Positions 24,736 through 33,137 are shown, counted from the stretch's first letter. The stretch: 64,000 bases of DNA from Myxococcales bacterium (GCA_012513515.1 JAAZCA010000031.1:25995-89994), one strand, 5' to 3'. The notes: generated by a model from the letters alone, not told the origin. Numbers and translations are program-made.

Positions 24736-25484
24736 ACATCCCTCCTCTGCCATGAATCGATAAATGCGGCTATCGATTGTCTCGCCTGCATCGCACAGTA
24801 TTGAAGCCGTGGCATTTTCAAAATTTGCTTTGGATTTTTTACGAGCTTGCCAGCCATCGCCACCGGATCAAGATCACCTGAGTCGGTGACGGCGTCTCCA
24901 AACAGAGGAAGGGTCAAATCCAAGGGATCCAAAACGGCGCGCACTATCACAAAAGGCAGAGAATGATCCGCGCAGGCTGCTGCGAGATCGTAGCTCTCCA
25001 TGTCTATGCCTACCGCCTCGAATTTGGTTCCGGTATATGCCTTATCGTGAGATTCGGAAACGGGCAGCGCAACGGTAACCACCGATCCGGCCTTTCCCCT
25101 GATGCCATCCTCATTACATATTTTTATGGCGCTTTCGACGTACCTGGGCTCGAGATCGATCTTCTCCGAACCGCTCTCATCCACAACCCGGTCGGCTATT
25201 ACGAGATCTCCGGCGGCAAACCTGGGATCTGCCCCCCCGCAATATCCAACATGAAGGCAGAAATCAGGGCGGTGGTTTTCTATGAGGTACGATATCGCCC
25301 TGCGCATCGCCTCGCGCCCTATTCCACTTCTGGCGAGTATCACCGGTTTGCCATTATATTTGCCGATTATGATCTGTGCAGGCCTGACATGAATCCGTAA
25401 ATCCATCTCGATCTTCGATCTGATAGGTCTTATCTCATCATCCATTGCCGCAACGATAGCGAGCCTCTTATTTTCCATCTTCAA
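24729..25484 (-). CDS. hpnG: Nucleoside phosphorylase-like protein, probable HpnG
   Basis: 251 aa of the MTA/SAH nucleosidase / purine phosphorylase superfamily: AIVAAMDDEIRPI at the start, GIGREAMRRAI, HVGYCGGADPRFAAGDLVIADRV (phosphate/ribose region), GIDMESYDLAAACADHSLPFVIVRAVLDPLD (catalytic Met-Glu and Asp). In hopanoid producers HpnG removes adenine from adenosylhopane to give (phospho)ribosylhopane. The neighbouring hpnH upstream on the same strand supports that role over a general MTA nucleosidase. The start MKMENK has no strong Shine-Dalgarno. It is separated from hpnH by a 200-base repeat-filled gap. Confidence 0.75.
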   Translation of the reverse strand: MKMENKRLAIVAAMDDEIRPIRSKIEMDLRIHVRPAQIIIGKYNGKPVILARSGIGREAMRRAISYLIENHRPDFCLHVGYCGGADPRFAAGDLVIADRVVDESGSEKIDLEPRYVESAIKICNEDGIRGKAGSVVTVALPVSESHDKAYTGTKFEAVGIDMESYDLAAACADHSLPFVIVRAVLDPLDLTLPLFGDAVTDSGDLDPVAMAGKLVKNPKQILKMPRLQYCAMQARQSIAAFIDSWQRRDVW

Positions 25485-25527
25485 TATCTAATTCCGTCGA
25501 AAGAGGAAGTCAACGCGGCAAAAAACT

Positions 25528-25660
25528 GCCGTGACTGGTGACTGATGACTCGTAACTGGTGAGCGGTCGGAACCCCGCGGTAGCGGCGGCTTAAATCATG
25601 CGGGAATGACATTCATAGTGTCATCCCCGAGTGCTTTAATCGGGAATCCCGTAACAGCCG
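25528..25660. repeat. Composite repeat (C, B, A) between hpnH and hpnG
   Basis: GTGACTGGTGACTGATGACT (unit C), then ACCCCGCGGTAGCGGCGGC and TCATGCGGGAATGAC (unit B), then TGTCATCCCCGAGTGC and TTTAATCGGGAATCCC (unit A). It appears inserted within what would be a contiguous hopanoid gene pair. Confidence 0.8.
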
Positions 25661-25687
25661 GCGCTAAAAAGGATTAAGGTAAATGGT

Positions 25688-26689
25688 TTAAAATAGCGTC
25701 CATTTGGCCATGCGAAGGATATCCCCTACGGATTTCATGGAGCTCAGCGCAACGGTGGCCTCGAATCCGCAGTGAGCCATGCAATTGGCACACCGCCTGT
25801 CTCTGCCGGGGCCGTAGCGCTCCCAGTCAATATCGTTTATGAAGTCAGAATATCTCTCGTAATGCCTGTCCGTAACGAGGTAACAGGGCGCCTTCCATCC
25901 GCATACGTTGTAGGTGACATTTCCCCACGGCGTACACGAATAATCCCGCTTGCCCTGGAGAAAATCGTAGAAGAGTGGAGTATTCCATACGCGCGGGCCT
26001 CGCACTACATCATCCAGAGCTTTGAACTTCTCAACTATAGCGGTCCTGTCGAGAAACTGCGACTGATCTTCCACATCCGAATAGTCGAAAGCCGGAGATA
26101 TGAGCAGGCCGTCAACTCCGAGTGAGCCGAGGTACTTGGCCAGCTGCCTGATTTCTTCGACATCGCTCTGTTTATAGACGGTGGTGTTTGTGCATACAGA
26201 AAAACCGGCCTTCTTCGCCGCTACCACCCCCGCCACAGCCTTGTCAAAGGCCCCCTGCTTCTCAACTATCGCGTCGTGGATCTTTGCCGTTCCGTCGATG
26301 TGAACGTTTATGTTGAACATTCCGTTCGGACGCAGCGAAGAGATCCTCTTCTCCAGCACCTGCCCGTTGGTGCATAGATAGGCAACCTTTCCTCTGGCGA
26401 CTATCCCGTCGATGAGCGCAGAGATATCCGGGTATAGTAGGGGCTCTCCGCCGCATACTGAAACCACCGGGGCATCGCACGCATCTATCGCAGCGAAGCA
26501 CTTCTCCAGCGGAAGCATCTCGGACATATGTTCCCTATACTCGCGAATCCTCCCGCAACCGCTGCATGCAAGATTGCAGGCGTGGAGAGGCTCGAGCATG
26601 AGCACGAGAGGAAATTTCTTAACCCCAGCTCTTTTCTGTTTTGAGATATGCTTGGCAACCGCCATCGTCTGTCTTAAAGGGAATCTCAT
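25688..26689 (-). CDS. hpnH: Adenosyl-hopene transferase, radical SAM
   Basis: 333 aa radical SAM enzyme that couples the 5'-deoxyadenosyl radical to diploptene, giving adenosylhopane, the first step of C35 bacteriohopanepolyol side-chain synthesis. The N-terminus (MRFPLRQTMAVAKHISKQK) and PLVLMLEPLHACNLACSGCGRI, with the CxxxCxxC motif, are characteristic, as are CGGEPLLYPDI, VHIDGTAKIHDAIVEKQGAFD, CTPWGNVTYNVCGWKAPCYL and the C-terminal cysteines CANCMAHCGF. Its likely partner HpnG lies next downstream. No squalene-hopene cyclase is in the window. TTGACT sits upstream around 26730, but a matching -10 is unclear. Confidence 0.93.
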   Translation of the reverse strand: MRFPLRQTMAVAKHISKQKRAGVKKFPLVLMLEPLHACNLACSGCGRIREYREHMSEMLPLEKCFAAIDACDAPVVSVCGGEPLLYPDISALIDGIVARGKVAYLCTNGQVLEKRISSLRPNGMFNINVHIDGTAKIHDAIVEKQGAFDKAVAGVVAAKKAGFSVCTNTTVYKQSDVEEIRQLAKYLGSLGVDGLLISPAFDYSDVEDQSQFLDRTAIVEKFKALDDVVRGPRVWNTPLFYDFLQGKRDYSCTPWGNVTYNVCGWKAPCYLVTDRHYERYSDFINDIDWERYGPGRDRRCANCMAHCGFEATVALSSMKSVGDILRMAKWTLF

Positions 26690-26775
26690 AGGGACGATGC
26701 CCTAACATCGCACAGGGTTGGAGTCAACCATCTCAACCATTGACGAGAGTCCGGCGTCGTGACTATCTCAGCCCT

Positions 26776-27117
26776 ATGGAGTTGGAAACGAAGAGATTCA
26801 GAATCATCAATGAGGGCTTTATCTGCAACAACTGCGGCGCCAGAGTCCCTCCGACATCCGGCACGACCCCAAGAAATCACTGTCCTTTCTGCCTGTGGTC
26901 GAAGCACCTCGACATAAATCCCGGAGACAGGGCAAGCGAATGCCGCGGAATGATGCGCCCGATCGGAATCAACACGGACTCAAAAAAGGAATATGTCATA
27001 GTTCACGAATGTGTGAAATGCGGCATAAAAATGAGATCGAAAAGCATACGAAACGACGGAAATGAATCCGATGATTTCGCTGTAATTCTGGAACTCTCGA
27101 CTCATCCAGTCAAATAG
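26776..27117 (+). CDS. RNHCP domain protein
   Basis: 113 aa zinc-ribbon-like protein named for its motif, here PRNHCPFCLWSKH. Other likely metal ligands are CNNCGA (near residue 20), SECRGMM and HECVKCG. The start at 26776 (MELETKRF) matches where family members usually begin; the frame continues 12 codons upstream to 26740 without a better ribosome site. Cellular role unknown. It diverges from hpnH. Confidence 0.8.
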   Translation: MELETKRFRIINEGFICNNCGARVPPTSGTTPRNHCPFCLWSKHLDINPGDRASECRGMMRPIGINTDSKKEYVIVHECVKCGIKMRSKSIRNDGNESDDFAVILELSTHPVK

Positions 27118-27207
27118 TCCGCTGCTCGAGATTAGATGGTCGAACCTCGAATGCTCCGTAATCAATTGCTATTGCAAGAATTCCCCGCCGGGTGATAAAC
27201 ATTCGGC

Positions 27208-27573
27208 ATGAAAAACGCCGTAGCCCCTTTTCTTCTAAGAACATTGATAGCATCGGCAGCCATATCTGCGATATCGGCCGGAGCGGCTTACATCTTTTTC
27301 GATTCATCGGCTGCTCTTTCAATCGCGGCCGGATGGCTCGTCTCGCTTACGTTTGCAGCAGTGCTGTCGATGACCATAAGCAGATCGTTTTGCGGAAAAT
27401 GCGTTCAAAGCGGAATAGCCATAGCCGGAATCGTGATCATGGCAGGCATAGGAGCCTCGCTGTGGCTCATGATATCGAAGGGATATGCGGACCCCGTTTT
27501 TTTTATGGCGGGATTTTCCGCAACCATAATCTCGCTCGCAATTGAAATGATGCGCCTGAAGAGAAAAAAATAA
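27208..27573 (+). CDS. Small membrane protein, four predicted helices
   Basis: 121 aa, almost wholly hydrophobic: about four transmembrane helices (8-28, 34-56, 70-90, 96-113) with a Cys pair in SFCGKCVQSG between helices two and three and a basic end RLKRKK. The size and layout recall AtpI-like (ATP synthase subunit I) proteins, but no atp genes adjoin it and there is no diagnostic motif, so I leave it unnamed. Confidence 0.65.
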   Translation: MKNAVAPFLLRTLIASAAISAISAGAAYIFFDSSAALSIAAGWLVSLTFAAVLSMTISRSFCGKCVQSGIAIAGIVIMAGIGASLWLMISKGYADPVFFMAGFSATIISLAIEMMRLKRKK

Positions 27574-27582
27574 AATTCCTTT

Positions 27583-27640
27583 GTCATCCCCCGAATGTTT
27601 TTATCCTCCGCCTTTGGCGGGGCAGGCGGGAATCCACCAA
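27583..27640. repeat. Unit A repeat fragment with GGCGGGAAT arm
   Basis: GTCATCCCCCGAATGTTTTTAT followed by CCTCCGCCTTTGGCGGGG and GCGGGAATCC: a hybrid of the A and B hairpin arms. Directly precedes the promoter of the Lon-related protease. Confidence 0.6.
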
Positions 27641-27649
27641 CTGCCGTTC

Positions 27650-27678
27650 TGGACAAATGGGAATCCATCGCCTAAAAT
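27650..27678 (+). promoter_or_regulatory. Sigma-70 promoter of the Lon-related protease
   Basis: TGGACA, a 17-base spacer, and TAAAAT: five of six matches in each hexamer. The start codon is 43 bases downstream of the -10 box. No heat-shock-type element is visible. Confidence 0.7.
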
Positions 27679-27720
27679 GCCCCGTCTTTAAACAGGTCCA
27701 AATCCAACAGGGGGAATGAT

Positions 27721-30270
27721 ATGCCTGCCAGAAAAATTCCGGCATCGGAACTGAGATGGAGTCCGCCAAAGTCGATGCTCAATAAGTTCAAAAATCCGCT
27801 AAAAATACAGCCCACCGAAGCTATTGTAGGACAGCGAAAGGCCACCGACGCGCTGGACGTGGGGCTCAAGCTCTACAAGAGGGGTTACAACATCTATGTG
27901 GCCGGCATAGCTGGCACCGGCAGGATGACGACCATCCGGAGGGCGCTCCAAAAAGTCTGCAAGGAGGCATCATGCCGTCCGGAGGGAAGGATCGTTCCCC
28001 CCGACAGATGTTACGTTTACAATTTTATCGATGCGTCGCAGCCGATACTGCTTACCTTCCCGAGGGGTCAGGGGCGCGTCTTCAAAGACGACATAAACGA
28101 GTTTATAAGGTTCCTCAGGACGGAGATACCGAAGGTCCTCGAGTCGCAAAACGTCTCTAAAGAACGCGAGATGATCGTGGAGAGGTACCAGCGCCAGGAG
28201 AAGAAAATTTTCGAGGAATTCGCTGAAAGCCTGAAGAGGGAAGGCTTCGCCCTCATACAGGTTCAGGAGGGCGGATATATAGCGCCGAGCGTTTTTCCGA
28301 TCATAGGCAACGAAGCGGTCTCGGTCGATTATCTGGACGTACTCGTCAAAGAGGAAAAGCTGGACGCCGCGGAACGCGACAAGAAGGTGAAGCGACACCG
28401 CGAACTGATGGCCGACCTGAAAAGGGTCCTCGCTAGCGCAAAGGGAGTGGGCAAGGAGATGCACCAGTCCCTTGAAAGGCTCGTGGAAAGAGCCGCCTCG
28501 ACAGTTCTCGACAGCGCCATGGACGACCTTCTCGTCAGATACAAAGATGAAAAGGTGAAAAAATATCTCCTGCGCGTAAAAAATCACATCCTCAAGAATA
28601 TAGAGAACTTCTCGGGTAAGAAGGAAAATGAAAAACATCAGGAGGGAATACTGGTAATAGGCGGCGGATCGCGCCAGCCGGAGGACCCCTTCTGGTACTA
28701 TGAAGTCAACCTCCTCTACGACACCTCTTCCGTCCCTTCCGAACATGGTGACGCCCCGATAGTTGAAGAGCATAACCCCAGCTACATAAATCTTTTCGGA
28801 GCCATCGAATACAACGTGGGATCGGGAGGATTCTGGAGCACCGACTTTCGGCATATCAAAGCAGGTTCGCTTCTCAGGGCGGACGGCGGATACATAATAG
28901 TCAACGCGATGGATCTTCTTCGCAGGCCTCTCGTATGGGATCAGCTCAAGAGGGTGCTCAAGACCGAGCAGCTCTCCATCCAGCAGCCAGAAAGCTATTT
29001 TCAGATAGCCCCCCTCACGCTGAAGCCCGAACCGATAGACCTCAGCGTGAAGGTGATCATGATCGGTCCGTCGTGGCTATACAATGTCCTCTACCACTAT
29101 GAAGAGGATTTCCCAAAAACGTTCAAGGTGCTTTCCGACTTCGGAACTACTATGCCGCTCGATGACAACGCGGCGATCAACTACGCGGCCGTTCTTCGCG
29201 CCGTTTGCGAACGCGGCAAAATCAGGCATTTCGACCAGGAAGGGCTGGTCGCCATGCTGGAACACGGAATCGAGGAGGCAGGACAGCGCGACCGCATATC
29301 GACGCGCTTCGCGTATATCACCGACGTCCTTCGCGAAGCGGATTTCTTCGCATCGCAAGATGGAAAATCTAAGATAGGCAGAAAGCACGTCGAACAGGCG
29401 ATAGACAGCAAGAGGGATCGTCACAGCCTGACCGAAGAGAGAGTACAGCGCATGATAGACGAGGGAGTGCTATTGATAGACTGCAAGGGAAAACGCGTAG
29501 GTCAGGTCAACGGTCTTTCGGTCTATCAGATGGGGCATGTCTCATTCGGAAAGCCGTCGCGCGTAACCGCAACCACTTCGGTTGGAACGGGCGGTATAGT
29601 AAACGTAGAGCGCGAAGCGAAGTTATCCGGGCCAATACACGACAAGGGAGTCCTTATCATCAATGGATATCTCCGCCAGAAATATGCGCAGCGCGAACCG
29701 CTAAACCTTTCCGCATCGATCTGTTTCGAACAGTCCTACGGCGGCGTGGACGGCGACTCGGCATCTTCAACTGAAATATACGCGATCCTCTCATCGCTTT
29801 CCGGACTTCCCATAAGGCAGGATATCGCCGTAACGGGATCCGTGAATCAGCTCGGCGACATTCAGCCGATCGGCGGAGCCAATGAAAAAATAGAGGGGTT
29901 CTTCGACGTCTGCAAGGCCAAGGGGCTTACCGGCAAACAGGGCGTGATGATTCCGGCGCAGAACGAAAGGCATCTGATGCTGAGGCGCGATATCGTCACA
30001 GCGGTCAAGAAGGGAAAGTTTCACATCTATTCGATAAGGGATATAGACGAAGGGCTTGAACTTCTCCTCGGAAAATCGGCCGGCAAGATGCGCTCAGACG
30101 GCAGCTATCCTCCCGAGACGGTTCACGGCATGGTGGCCAAGCGCATCGCTAAGATGAACGAAGTTCTCGCCACGATGGGAGGCGGCAAGGCCCCGGGCAA
30201 AAACAGCGAGAAGAAAGACACTGAAAAGAAAAATAAAGCGAAGAAAAAAACCAAAAAGCGCGGCAGGTAA
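27721..30270 (+). CDS. Lon-related (LonB-like) ATP-dependent protease
   Basis: 849 aa cytosolic protein of the COG1067 type. The ATP-binding region is atypical but shows AGIAGTGRMTTIRRAL (Walker A-like, about residue 60) and SLLRADGGYIIVNAMDLLRRPLVWDQLKRVL (Walker B region, about 385-410). The middle has a long coiled-coil insertion (about 145-310). The Lon catalytic dyad is intact: Ser in DGDSASSTEIYA (about 680) and Lys in GGANEKIEGFF (about 722). The C-terminus ends in a Lys-rich tail (EKKNKAKKKTKKRGR). GGGGGAAT precedes the ATG. Well recognised family; physiological substrates unknown. Confidence 0.93.
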   Translation: MPARKIPASELRWSPPKSMLNKFKNPLKIQPTEAIVGQRKATDALDVGLKLYKRGYNIYVAGIAGTGRMTTIRRALQKVCKEASCRPEGRIVPPDRCYVYNFIDASQPILLTFPRGQGRVFKDDINEFIRFLRTEIPKVLESQNVSKEREMIVERYQRQEKKIFEEFAESLKREGFALIQVQEGGYIAPSVFPIIGNEAVSVDYLDVLVKEEKLDAAERDKKVKRHRELMADLKRVLASAKGVGKEMHQSLERLVERAASTVLDSAMDDLLVRYKDEKVKKYLLRVKNHILKNIENFSGKKENEKHQEGILVIGGGSRQPEDPFWYYEVNLLYDTSSVPSEHGDAPIVEEHNPSYINLFGAIEYNVGSGGFWSTDFRHIKAGSLLRADGGYIIVNAMDLLRRPLVWDQLKRVLKTEQLSIQQPESYFQIAPLTLKPEPIDLSVKVIMIGPSWLYNVLYHYEEDFPKTFKVLSDFGTTMPLDDNAAINYAAVLRAVCERGKIRHFDQEGLVAMLEHGIEEAGQRDRISTRFAYITDVLREADFFASQDGKSKIGRKHVEQAIDSKRDRHSLTEERVQRMIDEGVLLIDCKGKRVGQVNGLSVYQMGHVSFGKPSRVTATTSVGTGGIVNVEREAKLSGPIHDKGVLIINGYLRQKYAQREPLNLSASICFEQSYGGVDGDSASSTEIYAILSSLSGLPIRQDIAVTGSVNQLGDIQPIGGANEKIEGFFDVCKAKGLTGKQGVMIPAQNERHLMLRRDIVTAVKKGKFHIYSIRDIDEGLELLLGKSAGKMRSDGSYPPETVHGMVAKRIAKMNEVLATMGGGKAPGKNSEKKDTEKKNKAKKKTKKRGR

Positions 30271-30279
30271 ATTGTTAGA

Positions 30280-30395
30280 ACGGGATTCCCGCCTAAAGCA
30301 TGCGGGAATGACTGCGCACTGAAAGGTTGTCATCCTCGAGTAGTGAGAAGGTTGTCATCCCCGAATGATTTTATCGGGGATCCAGCAACAACCGC
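30280..30395. repeat. Composite repeat (B arm, A x2)
   Basis: ACGGGATTCCCGCC, AAAGCATGCGGGAATGAC, then two GGTTGTCATCC units ending ATTTTATCGGGGATCC. The 5' end of the next open frame overlaps it, which is why a later start was chosen there. Confidence 0.75.
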
Positions 30396-30418
30396 AACAT
30401 GCGAAAGGTAAAAATATC

Positions 30419-31492
30419 ATGCAAAAATTCAACAAGACCCTTCTTGAAGAGATCCTGTCGCTCCCCACAATGAGTTTCCATGAAACCGCAGTGGCGACAT
30501 TCGTAAGAATCTATTCTGCAGCGATAGGCCTTAAAGTCGATGAAGATCGCTTCGGCAATATACTTGTCAAATACAAGGGCGGTTCGGGAAGGCCGGTTAC
30601 ATTCACAGCGCACATGGACCATCCCGGATTCGAAATCGTATCCTCATCAGGAAAGAAGGGGACCGCCGCCCTGTGGGGGCGCGTCGACGTAAAGTTCTTT
30701 TCAGGATCAAGCGTAGCGATCCATACGGAGAGAGCTAAGATCAAGGGGAAGATTGGAAAGCTCATCAAATCCAAAAAATATTTTGGCAAGCCATGCTTCG
30801 AAATCTCATCGGATGAAGAATTTTCGGAAGGCGATTTCGGGCATTACGATCTCCCCGGTTTCAAACAGAAGAAAGATATCCTCCATGCCAGAGCGGCGGA
30901 CAACCTCGCCAGCGTAGCAGCGATATTGGAACTCATGACGAGGCTGGTCGCCAAAAAATCCAAGTCGAATGTCTGCGGCCTCTTTACGCGTGCGGAGGAA
31001 GCCGGCTTCATCGGCGCCTTCGGTGCCATCGAGGCCGGAACAGTTTCCGCTAAGGATCCCATAATAGTCATGGAATGCAGCTCCGCGCCCGGAGGCAAGG
31101 TCGATATCGGCGGAGGGCCTGTAATCAGGTCCGGCGATGCCCAGAGTTCCTACGACCCCGCGGTTGAGGCGTGGCTGATCGACTGTGCAGCCTCGGCAAA
31201 ATCCAGATCGAAGGGATTCAAAAGCCAACGGGCGCTTCTAAAAGGCGGCCGCTGCGAAGCATGCGTATATGTTGCGGAAGGCTTCCCTGTCGGCGGGCTG
31301 GCGCTGGCACTTGGCAACTATCACAACCACGGCCCGAAGGGATACGCTGCGGAATACATCTCGGCATGCGACTATGAAAACATGATTTTACTCATGGAAG
31401 AGGTCGCCGCATCCCCGATGCCCAAGAATATCTTCAAGAAAAAACTCGCCCCGCTATGGAAAAATTACAGGGATCTGAAAAAGAAATTATAA
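30419..31492 (+). CDS. M42 family aminopeptidase (deblocking/endoglucanase-like)
   Basis: 357 aa binuclear metallo-aminopeptidase. Metal and catalytic motifs: TFTAHMDHPGFEI (His ligand, about 64), ARAADNLASVAAI (bridging Asp, about 170), TRAEEAGFIGAFG (catalytic Glu and ligand, about 203), VMECSS, and a closing YHNHGP. The start at 30419 has AAAGG about ten bases upstream; an earlier in-frame ATG lies in repeat sequence. Its last 22 codons and downstream 50 bases are duplicated at 32830, on the far side of the Fic gene. Confidence 0.88.
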   Translation: MQKFNKTLLEEILSLPTMSFHETAVATFVRIYSAAIGLKVDEDRFGNILVKYKGGSGRPVTFTAHMDHPGFEIVSSSGKKGTAALWGRVDVKFFSGSSVAIHTERAKIKGKIGKLIKSKKYFGKPCFEISSDEEFSEGDFGHYDLPGFKQKKDILHARAADNLASVAAILELMTRLVAKKSKSNVCGLFTRAEEAGFIGAFGAIEAGTVSAKDPIIVMECSSAPGGKVDIGGGPVIRSGDAQSSYDPAVEAWLIDCAASAKSRSKGFKSQRALLKGGRCEACVYVAEGFPVGGLALALGNYHNHGPKGYAAEYISACDYENMILLMEEVAASPMPKNIFKKKLAPLWKNYRDLKKKL

Positions 31493-31565
31493 ACATTTTA
31501 AAATTATTTAATACTGCATCTTGATTCTTAATCTTCATCTTTATCTTTATCTTAATCCTGATTCT
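31428..31565. repeat. Direct repeat, left copy (M42 3' end plus TCTTAATC tract)
   Basis: Bases 31428-31541 are identical to 32830-32943 (114 bases); the match continues with a few mismatches for about 24 more. It covers the final 22 codons of the M42 gene, its stop, and a low-complexity TTGATTCTTAATCTTCATCT tract. Confidence 0.93.
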
Positions 31566-31650
31566 GATCTTAATAACGATATTTTCGAATATAAGTTAGT
31601 TTTACAAATGCTGATCAAAGATCAGCGATCAGGATTCGCCCCCTCCCGCA

Positions 31651-31676
31651 ACAACCGTGACTGGTGACTCGTATTA
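31651..31676. repeat. Unit C fragment
   Basis: GCAACAACCGTGACTGGTGACTCGT matches the C units at 25528 and 34620. It lies inside the segment bracketed by the direct repeats, upstream of fic. Confidence 0.55.
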
Positions 31677-31713
31677 AAATTTGCTCGACCATCCGGCAGT
31701 ATTGGTAAGCACA

Positions 31714-31742
31714 TTTACAATCGTCTAACTATCGTCTATAAT
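31714..31742 (+). promoter_or_regulatory. Sigma-70 promoter of fic, probably leaderless
   Basis: TTTACA, a 17-base spacer and a perfect TATAAT. Only eight bases separate the -10 box from the ATG at 31751, so transcription should begin at or next to the start codon. There is no Shine-Dalgarno. Confidence 0.75.
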
Positions 31743-31747
31743 TAGAC
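31720..31747. promoter_or_regulatory. Possible operator over the fic promoter
   Basis: Inverted GTCTAA (31723) and TTAGAC (31742), plus a direct repeat ATCGTCTA at 31720 and 31731, 11 bases apart (about one helical turn). Both cover the -10 region. The Fic product has a C-terminal winged-helix-like segment that could bind here; that is inference. Confidence 0.4.
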
Positions 31748-31750
31748 TAT

Positions 31751-32785
31751 ATGTTACAGCCCAAGTATAGCGTTTCTGATAAATTACTTAATAATATCAA
31801 GACTATAGCAGTGATATGCTCAGAGCTTAATAATCAGGCATTTGCCAAAACAATACTATCTAGTTTTGAGGCAAAGGCTAATTCCCTCTCTGCATATTCA
31901 TCCACGAGCATTGAAGGAAATCCAATCCCCCTTACGGATGTCAAAAGACTTATTAAATCAAAACCGGAAAAGATCAGAGATACCGAGCGGGAGGTGCTGA
32001 ACTATAACAGCGCCTTTGAATACCTTAAAAATGAAATTGCTGGCGGTCAAATATCCATAAGTGAAAAACTGATCTGCACTATCCAAAAGAAAATTACCGA
32101 AGGGCTGATCGAAAAGCACAGATGTGGAAAATTCAGAACTGAACCTGTTTTCGTAAACGACCCCAGAACGGGAAAGCCGGCATATCTCCCTCCCGACCAT
32201 CAAGATGTTGGCAAGCTGATGAAAGAATTATTAGATTTTGTAAAGCAAAAGCGTGGCAAGATCGATGCGCTCATTCTGGCCGGAATTTTTCACAAGGAAT
32301 TTGTGATCATTCATCCGTTTGTAGATGGTAATGGTAGAACTGCAAGACTAATCACAAAAGCACTTCTTGCAGATATGGGGTTGAACACATTCAATCTCTT
32401 CAGCTTCGAAAATTATTACAACAGAAATGTCACCAAATATTTTGTAAAGGTTGGAGCGCTTGGTAACTTTTACGATATTGGAAACGACCTTGATCTTACA
32501 GAATGGCTGGAATATTTTACCGATGGAATAATAGATGAGTTGTTGCGCGTTAAAAAGGAGCTCTCTGCCGAAACTATTTCACCTAAAACCAAACTATTTC
32601 CCCATCACAACAAGATTCTCGATTTTATAGATCGCAACGGATTCATAACGGATAGGGACTATTCAAAGCTGACCAAGCGTGCAAAGGCAACCAGAGCTTT
32701 GGATTTTAAAAAGTTGATGGAACTTGGACTTATTAAACGCTTTGGCAAAGGACGAGCGATTCATTACAAGAAAAAGACAAGATGA
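31751..32785 (+). CDS. Fic family protein (putative AMP/NMP transferase)
   Basis: 344 aa. Fic enzymes move AMP or other nucleotide groups from a nucleotide cofactor to hydroxyl side chains of target proteins. The complete active-site motif HPFVDGNGRTAR is at about residues 196-207. An N-terminal STSIEGN (about 54-60) matches the inhibitory [S/T]xxxE[G/N] helix, so it is a self-inhibited type. The C-terminal 80 residues (NKILDFIDRNGFITDRDYSKLTKRAKATRALDFKKLMELGLI) look like a winged helix-turn-helix. Base composition is more A/T-rich than its neighbours, and the gene lies between direct repeats, both signs of acquisition. Confidence 0.93.
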   Translation: MLQPKYSVSDKLLNNIKTIAVICSELNNQAFAKTILSSFEAKANSLSAYSSTSIEGNPIPLTDVKRLIKSKPEKIRDTEREVLNYNSAFEYLKNEIAGGQISISEKLICTIQKKITEGLIEKHRCGKFRTEPVFVNDPRTGKPAYLPPDHQDVGKLMKELLDFVKQKRGKIDALILAGIFHKEFVIIHPFVDGNGRTARLITKALLADMGLNTFNLFSFENYYNRNVTKYFVKVGALGNFYDIGNDLDLTEWLEYFTDGIIDELLRVKKELSAETISPKTKLFPHHNKILDFIDRNGFITDRDYSKLTKRAKATRALDFKKLMELGLIKRFGKGRAIHYKKKTR

Positions 32786-32829
32786 AGCCGGGCGTTTTTT
32801 TGCCTGTGTCGAGATTGCGTGGCCCCCAC

Positions 32830-32967
32830 ATATCTTCAAGAAAAAACTCGCCCCGCTATGGAAAAATTACAGGGATCTGAAAAAGAAATTATAAACATTT
32901 TAAAATTATTTAATACTGCATCTTGATTCTTAATCTTCATCTTCGTCTTTATCTTAATCTTGATTCT
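32830..32967. repeat. Direct repeat, right copy (truncated M42 3' end)
   Basis: Second copy of 31428-31565, identical for 114 bases. It preserves the last 22 codons (IFKKKLAPLWKNYRDL...) and stop of the M42 gene without any upstream coding sequence, so it is a remnant. The TCTTAATCTTGATTC tract continues to about 32990. Apart from a possible -10 TATAAT at 33035, the rest of 32786-33137 shows nothing else. Confidence 0.93.
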
Positions 32968-33137
32968 TAATCTTAATCTTGATTTTGTTGTACTTAAATA
33001 TGATGGTGAGATTCCTTCGTTTTTAAGCTTTGATTATAATGAGGAATGAGTTTGGTAAAAAAATGTTATAAATAGATAAAGTGTTTGCCCCGCGCCCGTG
33101 CGGCTGATATAGCGCTGCGAGACAGTCAGGAGGATTT

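Noticed and set aside
23797-24753. Longer start (MAEEGC...) for the membrane-anchored protein
   Set aside because: The internal ATG at 24735 has GAGGAGG at proper distance, whereas the longer start overlaps that site.
27970-28854. 294 aa reading frame antisense to the Lon-related protease
   Set aside because: It lies fully inside a well-recognised gene, has no ribosome site and no recognisable motif; it is a codon-bias shadow.
32995-33075. Possible TnaC-like leader peptide before tryptophanase
   Set aside because: Only frames of 8-9 codons are present (MMVRFLRF, MSLVKKCYK); neither has the Trp and Pro needed for TnaC-type stalling.
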